Positions 25,301-32,981 of a DNA stretch of 41,783 nt are shown piece after piece; within the stretch, counting starts at the first letter, position 1, and each line of letters starts with the position of its first letter. The DNA is from Lactobacillaceae bacterium (GTDB lineage Bacteria > Bacillota > Bacilli > Lactobacillales > Lactobacillaceae). The stretch is taken from assembly GCA_031282325.1 (NCBI GenBank), contig JAITDY010000005.1, positions 1-41,783 on the forward strand. Direction: 5' to 3'. A model generated the notes under the pieces. The model was not told the DNA's origin. It did not search any database and was given only the letters and a program-made list of their open reading frames with translations. The translations under genes were made by a program, and so were the position numbers.

Positions 25301-25701
25301 TCTTTAATTTGTGTTGCTAATTGCTCAATAAAACCAAACCTATTTTTCATTCGCTGAAAATTTTTCATTTCATTAGGGTGTTCATTTAATAGTGTTAGAA
25401 TTATTAATTTTAATCCGGCATCTGAAATAATTTTTTTATGAATTTTATTATTTAAAAAAACTTTTGTTAATCTAGATAAGGAATAAACCTCTGGCTGTCT
25501 TCCAACGAGAATATCTTTATTTTCATGACGCAACGCCGATATTTTTCTAATTATATCTACTTCAGCATCGAATTTTACATGGTTAGGAACAATATAAAAA
25601 AATCTATCGTTGGTATCTTCTGAATTTTGTTCTGCAATTCTATTTAAAATTACTTTTCTAAAATCAGTTAATCCATTTCCTCTTAAAAACTTAATCGACA
25701 T
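22369..25701 (-). CDS. rexB: ATP-dependent nuclease subunit B, RexB type
   Basis: This 1110-residue protein is the partner of AddA/RexA. The N-terminal domain is helicase-like but inactive: the position of the Walker A motif reads FLRGNGLTDFRKVIL and lacks GxGKT/S. The C-terminal nuclease domain is intact, with RGKIDRIDSINDNYVIFDYKTN (split here: RGKIDRID and IFDYKTN). In Bacillus AddB this domain carries four Cys for an iron-sulfur cluster; here the matching C-terminal segment reads GIKYSDYKDITRFD, without Cys. This is the RexB form known from lactic acid bacteria. It is the first gene of the rexBA pair. A terminator of gpmA lies downstream of the next gene upstream, so it likely has its own promoter. 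Confidence 0.93.
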   Translation of the reverse strand: MSIKFLRGNGLTDFRKVILNRIAEQNSEDTNDRFFYIVPNHVKFDAEVDIIRKISALRHENKDILVGRQPEVYSLSRLTKVFLNNKIHKKIISDAGLKLIILTLLNEHPNEMKNFQRMKNRFGFIEQLATQIKEFKNSSISSSELISASKNATDSLSMKLLSLSNLLSLVNEVFQEKEIMLLNDTLDYLANFFNENNSYFSNMHFYFEGFSNFTESEKRVILAISQKTDVTIGLIGNETDFTEGQLFYKPNQLVKQLGGKSEFIAEKRNISDTIEKIEQVWTELENQGYSGNKSISDLKIISSDTKEAELEFVANEIKKITKDGTIRYKDILILARDLNPYSSIVQNFFNQYNIPIFLDLDSKMNIHPIAELINGILTHGFLNFQYNDLMCVLKTGLLIPENWSRDKFLNTLYLVENYLLSQNINFDWNSIDTFQLYKTDYNFDEEEISSSFLSQKINENANELKTFIQELILELKNIIKNSDTNYDFLTSFIQFLISKGVINKQSSETEQEVWNNFVKLADEIVFLYGSNNFEKETMINIIKSSFSISSFTGVPNKLDGVRISESGAVQSTTYKVTFMIGATSQAIPAISKTKSIINDLDREFIFKKELFSNKYLQDSSKQKMASENLLFYQALLTSNEKIYISFSNADSSGVKLEMSQYVKRLAAVFDVEINRYSIHPENIKELIDRSYSINILNGHLLALKRNNLLNLSTIIKELKLKQNLFVDYNNDVVYIGSEIAKQLFGDLINISISGIEQYYRNPYDYFLKYGLKINKRVKQEINTANIGSYFHAGLQSVFNVLRNNDQSLKDYSDESEFNQLFDNSVQLDLMINENPALKVLASNEENKTIEIYLKKDLKKFLKQMRDIALVTNDKTIFVEQEFGSFGSSEATKIPALKIDKSIELRGKIDRIDSINDNYVIFDYKTNGKKFELNKLNAGLDLQLITYWKAADSILDSSREINIQAAVFLPIRQKKVTDYIKAENKPQILSIGDGKGDTKYIDNDDKASGLSLNENVIPETSLFPLSKRSKRVSVISSSDLQNYMQIAQEKIISASKKILNGEFDIAPYKDGQNNGIKYSDYKDITRFDVQLGDKYNQVKKEKGATNGSSNS

Positions 25702-25751
25702 GTTTTTATCCTAGCATAAAAAGACAATACAACCTATGGACAAATTATGTA

Positions 25752-25789
25752 AAAAAATGGAAATTGAATATAAACAATTTCCATTTTTT
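25752..25789 (-). terminator. Terminator after gpmA
   Basis: A perfect 15-bp inverted repeat (aaaaaatggaaattg at 25752-25766, caatttccatttttt at 25775-25789) 17 bp past the gpmA stop, with a T run on either strand. Confidence 0.88.
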
Positions 25790-25805
25790 ATGCTTAAAAA
25801 ATTAA

Positions 25806-26519
25806 TTATGCTTCAAGAATCTTTTTGTCGATAATTTTCAAATCTGAATCTAAATCGTAAACCCAAGGTTGTCCGTTAGCAATTTCAACACCCAATATAT
25901 CATCATCTGATATATCTTCAATATGTTTTACAAGAGCACGCAACGAATTTCCGTGGGCTGCAATAATTACATTTTTACCATTTTTCAAATCTTTAGAAAT
26001 ATTTGATTCCCAATATGGAAGAACACGTTCTAAAGTAACTTTTAGATTTTCACCTAATGGAATTTGTTCCTCAGGAACATCATGATATCGACGATCGATT
26101 GCTGGATAACTTTTACCATTAACTTCTACGCTTTCAACAGAATGCTCTAGTAATGGTGGTAAGGTATCATATGAACGACGCCACTGTAAAACTTGTTCAT
26201 CACCATATTTAGCAGCTGCATCGGCTTTATTTAACCCTTGCAGTGCTCCATAATGACGTTCGTTTAATTGCCAAGCTTTCTCTTCAGGAATCCACAATTG
26301 TCCTGCTTCTTCAAGTGCTAAATGTAAAGTAGTGATTGCTCGAGTAAGAACCGATGTGTAAGCTTTGTCAAACTGATAACCTTCTTTTAACAAAGCAGCT
26401 CCCGCTTTTTTAGCTTGATCAATTCCAGTTTCTGATAATTTTGTGTCTACCCATCCATTGAATAGGTTTAATGCATTCCATTCACTTTGTCCGTGACGGA
26501 TTAAAACAAGTTTTGCCAT
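25806..26519 (-). CDS. gpmA: 2,3-bisphosphoglycerate-dependent phosphoglycerate mutase
   Basis: This 237-residue cytosolic enzyme of glycolysis interconverts 3- and 2-phosphoglycerate. The phosphohistidine motif [20 protein letters not shown] is at the N-terminus (His10), followed by VDTKLSETG. Then come [14 protein letters not shown] with the catalytic Glu and the second active-site His in [11 protein letters not shown] (about residue 183). The length is as expected for the cofactor-dependent type. AAGGAG lies before the ATG, and a TATAAT is about 30 nt upstream, so it probably has its own promoter in the short gap after dacA. It is followed by a strong terminator. Confidence 0.97.
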   Translation of the reverse strand: MAKLVLIRHGQSEWNALNLFNGWVDTKLSETGIDQAKKAGAALLKEGYQFDKAYTSVLTRAITTLHLALEEAGQLWIPEEKAWQLNERHYGALQGLNKADAAAKYGDEQVLQWRRSYDTLPPLLEHSVESVEVNGKSYPAIDRRYHDVPEEQIPLGENLKVTLERVLPYWESNISKDLKNGKNVIIAAHGNSLRALVKHIEDISDDDILGVEIANGQPWVYDLDSDLKIIDKKILEA

Positions 26520-26554
26520 AATTTCTCCTTATTTACATAACTTATTATAAAACA

Positions 26555-27880
26555 TTAGTGAATTAAATAACGATACCATGCTTCTAATGGATTCCAATTC
26601 TCTTTGCTAGATTCTAAAGGAGATAATTTAATTTTCAACCCACTGTTAACACCGTATACTTTTTTTAGATTTTTTACATTATTAATTGAAGTTTTAAAAA
26701 CATCTTTTTTACTAACTGATGATAGACTACGATTATATGAAAAACCATTTGCTGAAATATTAGCAACCTTTTTTTCATTGATCCAAATATTTATCGGTTT
26801 AGACAAACCTAAATCAATTGTTTCTTTTTCAGTAGATAAGAATGATATTTTCTCAGCTCCCTTGACTGATTCTCCAATTTTATAATTTAAAAATTGTCCT
26901 TTAGAATCCGCTGATTCTAATGCTAATAAAGTTTTCTCCCAAGTAGCACTCGGATCATTCATATCAGAACCATTCATTACAATTGAAATATAGTTTTGTA
27001 AATTATTTTTTTGAAAAAACAAACCAACCAACACGGATCCTGCTTTCTTGGAAGATCCAGTTTTAGCAGCAAGTAATTTATAATCATTCACACCTAAAAA
27101 TCCTCTGATTGAACTGGTAGTTGTTAAAAAAGTTTGTACCAATCCTAATTTATTTTGAGGGAATTCAATTTCAGATTGTTGCATTATATTGCTTACTTCC
27201 GGAAATTTTTTAAATAGATTATAAGATAGGGTTGCTAGGGCCGAGGCAGAAATTTCATTTTCTGAATCATCACTAACATTATTTAATTTAAGGCTTCCAA
27301 TTAAATCTCCATTTCTTAATCCTGATGCATTGTAAAACTTATATTGATCAATTGGAAGTTTCATTTCCTTAGCAGTTTGATTCATTAATTTTGCAAATTC
27401 ATCTGGGCTGCCAGAAATAAAATTGCCTATAGCCATAGCAGAAGCATTCGCTGATACATCTAACATTGATATCAACAAATTTTTTATTGTATATGTATCG
27501 TCACTATATAAAGGAACATTGGCTAGTCCATCAGTAAGTGATAATTCTGAAATATCATTACTTATTTTTACTCGATCATTCCATGATATTTTTCCTTTTT
27601 TAATTTCTGAATACAAAATATAAGCCGTCATTAGTTTAGCGGTTGATGCCATCGGAAGCATTTTATTTGAATCTTTTTGAGCAATAATTTGTCCATTACT
27701 CATACTAACAACTGTTGATGATTTAGCATTTAAATTTTGAAATTCAATTGGAGACGCATCTAATATTGGGGATTTTAGATTTGTTTTAGTTTTGATATTA
27801 ACCATAACGCCAATAAAAAAACTAACAATAAAAAAAGTGACAAAGAACCCTAAAATGTACTTCAAAAATTTATTTTTCAT
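26555..27880 (-). CDS. dacA: D-alanyl-D-alanine carboxypeptidase (low-molecular-mass PBP, DacA family)
   Basis: This 441-residue protein removes the terminal D-Ala from peptidoglycan stem peptides, limiting cross-linking. It has an N-terminal membrane segment (about residues 7-27) and the penicillin-binding motifs SxxK in STAK (79-82), SxN in SAN within DVSANASAMAIG, and KTG in AAKTGSSKKAG. The C-terminal part is a beta-rich domain as in PBP5. I start it at the ATG at 27880 (MKNKFLKYI); an in-frame TTG at 27898 overlaps the kinase gene. It begins one base after the histidine kinase stop, the last gene of an apparent DUF1129-regulator-kinase-dacA operon, so the two-component system may tune cell-wall processing. 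Confidence 0.92.
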   Translation of the reverse strand: MKNKFLKYILGFFVTFFIVSFFIGVMVNIKTKTNLKSPILDASPIEFQNLNAKSSTVVSMSNGQIIAQKDSNKMLPMASTAKLMTAYILYSEIKKGKISWNDRVKISNDISELSLTDGLANVPLYSDDTYTIKNLLISMLDVSANASAMAIGNFISGSPDEFAKLMNQTAKEMKLPIDQYKFYNASGLRNGDLIGSLKLNNVSDDSENEISASALATLSYNLFKKFPEVSNIMQQSEIEFPQNKLGLVQTFLTTTSSIRGFLGVNDYKLLAAKTGSSKKAGSVLVGLFFQKNNLQNYISIVMNGSDMNDPSATWEKTLLALESADSKGQFLNYKIGESVKGAEKISFLSTEKETIDLGLSKPINIWINEKKVANISANGFSYNRSLSSVSKKDVFKTSINNVKNLKKVYGVNSGLKIKLSPLESSKENWNPLEAWYRYLIH

Positions 27881-27881
27881 T

Positions 27882-29024
27882 TTATTTACCGTCCTCAAGA
27901 TTAATTGGTAAAGTAATTATAAAACTGGTTAACTTCTTGTCTGATTTTACATCTATTTTCCCATGATGTTGTAAAACGATTCCTTTTACAATTGCCAGCC
28001 CTAATCCCGTACCGGAAATTTCTTTATTACGAGATTTATCAACTCGATAAAAACGATCAAATAATTTCTTAGTATCAGATTTAGATATCATTTCTCCATC
28101 GTTTTGAACATAAATAACTACTTTATTTTTTTTAACAGTTGCCATTAATTTAATAAATGTTGCACCAATAGCGTATTTAAATGAATTATTAATTAAATTC
28201 ATCATCACTCTAGCCATTTTTTCTGGATCAGCTTTTATTTCGATATTGTTGGGATTAGTGTAGCTTTCCATGGTAATCATTTGCTCTTTAGATTGAATTT
28301 CAAATTGTGCAACTAGTTGATCTAAGAAATCAGTAATATTCATTTTTTGAAGATTTAAATCATTGGAATTTTTATCAAATGTTTGTGTATATTCGAATAA
28401 ATCACTAATCATTTTTTTCATTAAATTAGCTTGTCGATAAGCGCTATTGACTACTTCTTGCATTTTAGACTTGGGCGGTTTTTTTTCTGATTGCATCATT
28501 TCTAAACCCAAAATAATTGAAGTAAGTGGCGTTCTTAAATCGTGAGAAATATTTCCAATTAATTCCCTTTGCAAAACTTCATTAGAATGTTCATCTTCAA
28601 TAACTTGTTGCCTACTAGCAGTTAAGGCATTTACTTGATTAATTAATTCTTTAACATCTTTTTGAGCAATTCTAAACTTAATCGGTTCAATTACATTCTG
28701 CTCATGCATTGCTTTAATTTGTTTAGTCATAATTTGGATTTGGATTTGCTGTAATTGTTTCAATGTAAGCCAAGCTGCAAAAAGAGCCGATCCTAAGATC
28801 AGTAAAAATAAAATCCATGTTTTCCAATTCAAAAATGACAAATTATTGAAATTTAAAAAATCTTTAGAGTCAGGCAGTAAAATACCCTTTCTTTGTATTG
28901 ATATATTTCCAGAAAATAAATGTGTTAAAAAAGAGTAGGCTGGAATATCTATTAATAATAATATTAAAAAAATTGATACTCCATAAGTAATCAATCTTGT
29001 TAATTCTTTACTCGATAAGTTCAT
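27882..29024 (-). CDS. Sensor histidine kinase of an OmpR-type two-component system
   Basis: This 380-residue membrane sensor has two transmembrane helices, about residues 12-32 and 70-90, enclosing a short extracellular loop of about 35 residues. A linker and coiled coil follow, then HisKA with LIGNISHDLRTPLTSI (phospho-His) and an ATPase domain with NLINNSFKYA (N box), DRFYRVDKSRN and GTGLGLAIVKGI (G boxes). The short loop suggests sensing within the membrane, as in envelope-stress kinases. The gene is 3 bp after the response regulator gene and one base before dacA. The signal is unknown. Confidence 0.92.
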   Translation of the reverse strand: MNLSSKELTRLITYGVSIFLILLLIDIPAYSFLTHLFSGNISIQRKGILLPDSKDFLNFNNLSFLNWKTWILFLLILGSALFAAWLTLKQLQQIQIQIMTKQIKAMHEQNVIEPIKFRIAQKDVKELINQVNALTASRQQVIEDEHSNEVLQRELIGNISHDLRTPLTSIILGLEMMQSEKKPPKSKMQEVVNSAYRQANLMKKMISDLFEYTQTFDKNSNDLNLQKMNITDFLDQLVAQFEIQSKEQMITMESYTNPNNIEIKADPEKMARVMMNLINNSFKYAIGATFIKLMATVKKNKVVIYVQNDGEMISKSDTKKLFDRFYRVDKSRNKEISGTGLGLAIVKGIVLQHHGKIDVKSDKKLTSFIITLPINLEDGK

Positions 29025-29027
29025 ACC

Positions 29028-29720
29028 TTAAATTTCTACTTTATATCCTACGCCCCATACAGTTTGAACAACTTCATCCCCTTTAGTCGCATCTTTAATT
29101 TTGTCACGCAAATGAGAAACATGAACCATAACTGTTTTGGCAGACATAACAGTTTCAGTCTTCCAAACACGTTCAAAAATTTCATCGGCAGAAAAAACTC
29201 GATTAGGATGACTCGATAATAAATATAAAATGCCAAATTCTAAATTAGTTAGTTGAATTGTTTCACCAGCAAGAGTTTTAACTACATGAGAATCTTTATT
29301 AATGGTAATTGCACCTAAGTCTAGAACTTCAGGAGTTGCTTCTTTAACTTCATTAGACGAGCGACGTAAAAGACTCCTAACTCGCGCCATGACTTCAAGT
29401 GCGCTAAAGGGTTTAGTGACATAATCATCAGCACCTTTCATCAGTCCCTGAACACGTTCTAATTCTGATGTTCTGGCAGACACAATCATGACTGGTATAT
29501 TTGAGTCTTTTCTAATTGTATTCAATACTTCCAGACCATCAATTGATCCTGGTAAGTTTAGATCTAGTATTAATAAAGCAATATCCGGATTTGTATTAAA
29601 TTTACTAATTGCTTCTTCACCATTGATAGCAGTTACCGGAGTGTACCCTTCATTTTCTAAATAAAGATTAAAAGTATCTGAAATATCTTTTTCGTCTTCA
29701 ACAACCAATATCTTAACCAT
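29028..29720 (-). CDS. OmpR/PhoB-family response regulator
   Basis: This 230-residue regulator has a receiver domain starting MVKILVVEDEKDISD, with the phospho-acceptor Asp in LLILDLNLPG (about residue 55) and the Lys of YVTKPFSALE. A C-terminal winged helix ends VVQTVWGVGYKVEI. I choose the ATG at 29720, because homologues start here and AAAAGGA is upstream; the longer frame from 29768 runs into the DUF1129 gene. The gene begins one base after the DUF1129 stop, and the kinase gene follows after 3 bp. Likely targets are cell-wall genes, including perhaps dacA, but this is inference. Confidence 0.93.
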   Translation of the reverse strand: MVKILVVEDEKDISDTFNLYLENEGYTPVTAINGEEAISKFNTNPDIALLILDLNLPGSIDGLEVLNTIRKDSNIPVMIVSARTSELERVQGLMKGADDYVTKPFSALEVMARVRSLLRRSSNEVKEATPEVLDLGAITINKDSHVVKTLAGETIQLTNLEFGILYLLSSHPNRVFSADEIFERVWKTETVMSAKTVMVHVSHLRDKIKDATKGDEVVQTVWGVGYKVEI

Positions 29721-29721
29721 T

Positions 29722-30507
29722 TTATTTTTTTCCTTTTTCGTAGTTTTGTTTGTAAAGGTTACTTGCATTAGCAGCTAAAATTCCGATAACTAAAAACCCT
29801 TTAGGTAATTTGGTACTTTTTCTCCAATAAAGGTATACCAACAAACCAATTATCGCAAGAACAAACAGAAAACCGTTTGGCAATTCTGGATTAAATTGTT
29901 TAGGAACCATTGCAACTAAAGTAAACAAAATCATCCATGATGCTATTAAGCCAATAACTGCCAATATTTTTTTCCATGCAGGTTTTTTAGATTCCAATAC
30001 TTTAGGATTTGGCGTAATATATCTAATTGAAAATACATATACCAAACCGGACAAAACAGCAATCGATATCAAACTAACAATTCCCATACTTGTAGCATTT
30101 TTTGGATTCATAATTGAAGTAATCCCATACATAAAAGCAAACATTATAAATAACAATCCAGCTGTATCGAAAAATTCAGTTTTAAAATCGAACTCAAATA
30201 AATGTTTAGTAGTTCTAGAATTTGCAGTATTTTTTGAATTAGTACTTTTTTTACCAACATTTTTTAATTTTTCTTTTCTAGTGGCTGCCCCTTTTGGATC
30301 TTTAATATCTAAAACATACTGATTAACCGTACCAAAAAGTTGGGTAGCAGTTATCCCCTTTTTTTGAGCATCTAGTAATTGATTTTTAGTATTTTTCAAA
30401 ACATTGTCAACTGTTTCTTTATTTATTCCACTATCTTCAGCAGTAATAATTTTAGATAATTTATAAATATACTCATTATTTCTTTTGTTTAATTCATTTG
30501 TAGCCAT
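29722..30507 (-). CDS. DUF1129 family membrane protein
   Basis: This 261-residue protein has a cytosolic, helical N-terminal half (ATNELNKRNNEYIYKLSKII, then a basic linker near residues 85-105) and four hydrophobic helices from about residue 110 to 250. The pattern fits the DUF1129 family of Lactobacillales, whose members are often next to ychF as here. The function is unknown. It is the first gene of the operon with the two-component system and dacA. A TATAAT (30520-30515) lies 7 nt before the ATG and there is no Shine-Dalgarno, so its mRNA may be leaderless. Confidence 0.78.
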   Translation of the reverse strand: MATNELNKRNNEYIYKLSKIITAEDSGINKETVDNVLKNTKNQLLDAQKKGITATQLFGTVNQYVLDIKDPKGAATRKEKLKNVGKKSTNSKNTANSRTTKHLFEFDFKTEFFDTAGLLFIMFAFMYGITSIMNPKNATSMGIVSLISIAVLSGLVYVFSIRYITPNPKVLESKKPAWKKILAVIGLIASWMILFTLVAMVPKQFNPELPNGFLFVLAIIGLLVYLYWRKSTKLPKGFLVIGILAANASNLYKQNYEKGKK

Positions 30508-30527
30508 TAATTAAATTATATATTAAA

Positions 30528-30566
30528 AAAATATTAAGTTATAATTTTACAAAAACTTAATATTTT
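30528..30566 (-). terminator. Terminator after ychF
   Basis: A 13-bp inverted repeat (aaaatattaagtt at 30528-30540, aacttaatatttt at 30554-30566) lies about 20 bp past the ychF stop. It is AT-rich, so it is probably moderate in strength. Confidence 0.6.
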
Positions 30567-30588
30567 AAAAAAAATTATAGGGTATCTA

Positions 30589-31689
30589 TTAAACGTTAAA
30601 TAAAAATTCCATAATATCGCCATCGGCAACTACATATTCTTTACCTTCTGAACGTAAACGTCCGGCTTCTTTTACTGCTTTTTCACTGCCATATTTATCT
30701 AAATCGTCAAAACTCATTGTTTCTGCTCGAATAAATCCTCTTTCAAAATCGGAGTGAATTACGCCGGCTGTTTGTGGAGCCTTACTTCCAGCTTTAAAAG
30801 TCCAAGCATGGACTTCTTTAACCCCAGCAGTAAAAAAAGTTCGCAAATCTAACAAATGATAGGCTGCTCTAATCAACTTATCGAGTCCTGATTCATCGAC
30901 ACCTTGCATTTCCAAAAATTCTTGCTTATCGTTATCTTCCATTTGCGAAATTTCTTCTTCGGCTCGGGCTGACAGTCCAATAACTTGAGCATTTTCGTTT
31001 TCAGCATATTCTTTAACCTTTAAGAAGAGTTCACTAGACTCTGGATTAGCCATTTCATTTTCAGCAATGTTAGCAACATATAAAATCGGTTTACTTGTCA
31101 ACAAAAATAATCCTTTTACAATTTTTTGTTCTTCTTCTGAAAACTCTATACTTCTTACTGTTTTGCCTATTTCAAGGACGGGCTTTATTTTAGATACAAC
31201 TGCAAACTCAGCTTTAATATCTTTATCATTTCCACGAGCTTGACGTTCTAATTTAGTATATCGATTATTAATTGATTCTAAATCTGCCAAAATTAATTCA
31301 GTGTTTATAGTTTCAATATCATCAATTGGATCAACTTTACCATTTACATGAATAATTTCATCATCCTCAAATGCTCGGACAACATGAATAATCGCATTAA
31401 CTTGGCGAATATTTTCTAAAAATTTATTTCCTAATCCTTCTCCAGTTGAAGCTCCTTTTACAATCCCTGCAATATCAGTAAATTCAAAAGTTGTTGGGAT
31501 CAGCTTTGTTGTTCCAACTATTTCAGCAATTCTTTGAATACGTTTATCTGGAACTTCTACAACCCCAACATTAGGTTCAATAGTAGCGAATGGATAATTA
31601 GCCATTTGTGCTCCAGCTTTCGTAATCGCATTAAATAATGTAGATTTTCCAACGTTGGGTAAACCAACAATTCCAGCAGTAAGTGCCAT
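30589..31689 (-). CDS. ychF: Redox-regulated ribosome-associated ATPase YchF/OLA1
   Basis: This 366-residue protein of the Obg-related family has G1 GLPNVGKSTLFNAIT (residues 7-21), G3 DIAGIVKGAS and, in place of the NKxD guanine motif, NxxE (VANIAENEM), so it prefers ATP. The C-terminal TGS domain reads FFTAGVKEVHAWTF and ends GDIMEFLFNV. YchF binds ribosomes and takes part in stress responses. It is about 20 bp downstream of the DUF951 gene, in a conserved parB-DUF951-ychF order, and a terminator follows. Assignment secure. Confidence 0.97.
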   Translation of the reverse strand: MALTAGIVGLPNVGKSTLFNAITKAGAQMANYPFATIEPNVGVVEVPDKRIQRIAEIVGTTKLIPTTFEFTDIAGIVKGASTGEGLGNKFLENIRQVNAIIHVVRAFEDDEIIHVNGKVDPIDDIETINTELILADLESINNRYTKLERQARGNDKDIKAEFAVVSKIKPVLEIGKTVRSIEFSEEEQKIVKGLFLLTSKPILYVANIAENEMANPESSELFLKVKEYAENENAQVIGLSARAEEEISQMEDNDKQEFLEMQGVDESGLDKLIRAAYHLLDLRTFFTAGVKEVHAWTFKAGSKAPQTAGVIHSDFERGFIRAETMSFDDLDKYGSEKAVKEAGRLRSEGKEYVVADGDIMEFLFNV

Positions 31690-31711
31690 ATTTTCCCCTT
31701 TTTGTAATTTT

Positions 31712-31888
31712 TTATAAAATCTTTTTAATCCTTTTTTCTAGATCAGAACGCGAAAGCATTATAACTCTATTACATTTTTGACATTGTAACTTTATATCTG
31801 CACCCATTCTTATAATTTCCCAATTATATCCACCACATACATGTGGTTTTTTAGTTTCAATAATTGTTCCTAATTCATATTTAAACAT
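31712..31888 (-). CDS. DUF951 family small zinc-ribbon-like protein
   Basis: This 58-residue protein has its ATG at 31888-31886 overlapping the parB stop codon by one base (TAATG). It begins MFKYELGTIIETKKPHVCGG and contains C18, C36 and C39 in HVCGG and CQKCNRV, which matches the conserved Cys pattern of DUF951. Then comes IMLSRSDLEKRIKKIL, a typical C-terminal helix. This family lies between parB and ychF in many Firmicutes and is probably a nucleic-acid or ribosome-associated zinc protein, but no function is established. It is too short for the usual ORF cut-offs but is well supported by context. Confidence 0.9.
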   Translation of the reverse strand: MFKYELGTIIETKKPHVCGGYNWEIIRMGADIKLQCQKCNRVIMLSRSDLEKRIKKIL

Positions 31889-32775
31889 TAGCTTAAATCG
31901 ACGCCCAAAATATCTAGCAACCTATTTAAGTCATTTTGATCATGATAATTAATGGTGATTGCTTTACCTTTAATATCAACCTTAGTGGCTAATTTATCTT
32001 CAAGTTGATCAATTGCTTCTTGAATAAAAATATTTTTTGGTTTTTTCAGTTTGCTATTAAACGAAGATAAATTTTTAGAATCTTGTTTATTGTTTTGAAC
32101 TAGTTCTTCAACTTGTCTAACTGAATATCCATTTTGAACAATTTTTTTAGCTAAATCATTAATATCTTTTTGAGAAGTTAAACTCAATAATGCTCTAGCA
32201 TGTCCCATTGATATTTTTTGTTCTATTACAAGTTCTTGTACTTCAGGTGGCAAGTTCAATAGTCTTAATAAATTAGTAATAGAGGCACGCGACTTACCTA
32301 ATTTCTCGGCTGCCTGTTCTTGAGTTAGATTTAATGTTTTAATATAAGAGTTTATTCCCTGTGCTTCTTCAATCGCATTTAAGTCTTCTCTTTGCAGATT
32401 TTCAATAATCGCTATTTCCATCATCGAATGATCTGTTAAATCACGAATAATAGCTGGAATTTCTTTTAAATTAGCTAATTGCGATGCTCTAAAACGACGC
32501 TCTCCAGAAACAATTTGAAATTTTTTGCCGTTTGAACGCACAATGATTGGCTGTATAACCCCATCTTGTTTAATTGATTGAGATAATTCATTTAAGGCTT
32601 TGTCGTCAAATATTTTTCGTGGTTGATATGGATTTGCTTGTATTTGATCAATTTTTATTTCTAAAATATTAGCATTCGAGCTATCTTCTTTTTGAATGAT
32701 CTCTTTAATGGTTTTTGGTTCATCAAATAATGCATCTAATCCCTTCCCGAGGCCTCTTCGTTTGGGGTCTGCCAT
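31888..32775 (-). CDS. parB: Chromosome partitioning protein ParB (Spo0J)
   Basis: This 295-residue DNA-binding CTPase loads at parS sites and helps segregate the origin region. It begins with the family peptide RRGLGKGLDALF and has the CTP-binding motifs GERRFRASQLA and ENLQREDLNAIEEAQ, then the HTH (TQEQAAEKLGKSRASITNLLRLL) and a C-terminal dimerisation domain. Its ATG overlaps the stop of the 68-residue gene by one base (TAATG). The parA gene is two genes upstream. No parS site is visible in the window. Confidence 0.96.
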   Translation of the reverse strand: MADPKRRGLGKGLDALFDEPKTIKEIIQKEDSSNANILEIKIDQIQANPYQPRKIFDDKALNELSQSIKQDGVIQPIIVRSNGKKFQIVSGERRFRASQLANLKEIPAIIRDLTDHSMMEIAIIENLQREDLNAIEEAQGINSYIKTLNLTQEQAAEKLGKSRASITNLLRLLNLPPEVQELVIEQKISMGHARALLSLTSQKDINDLAKKIVQNGYSVRQVEELVQNNKQDSKNLSSFNSKLKKPKNIFIQEAIDQLEDKLATKVDIKGKAITINYHDQNDLNRLLDILGVDLS

Positions 32776-32981
32776 TAATTATCTACCTCAATTTCGAATT
32801 CAATCACCGTATAAAAATGTCCCGGCTCATGACGCTTCTTTACGTTTGGAGTTCCTACAAAAGAACTAGAAACATGGCCACCAGAATATTTAAGAAATTC
32901 ATTAACTTTCTTTTGGTGCTCGTGATAATCACCGGCGGTATGAATAAATTCTACTTGATTAATTGTCTTCTTTTTTGTCAT
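32775..32981 (-). CDS. Small unknown protein encoded between parA and parB
   Basis: This 68-residue soluble protein overlaps parA by 23 bp at its start and parB by one base at its end, so it is translated within the parAB message. It begins MTKKKTINQVEFIHTAGDYHE and ends HFYTVIEFEIEVDN. The pattern with KVNEFLKYSGGHV in the middle and a final beta strand is weakly like the small Cse60 type of protein of Firmicutes, but I am not sure. The overlaps on both sides and the intact frame suggest a real gene. A role in partitioning would fit the context but is not shown. Confidence 0.7.
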   Translation of the reverse strand: MTKKKTINQVEFIHTAGDYHEHQKKVNEFLKYSGGHVSSSFVGTPNVKKRHEPGHFYTVIEFEIEVDN

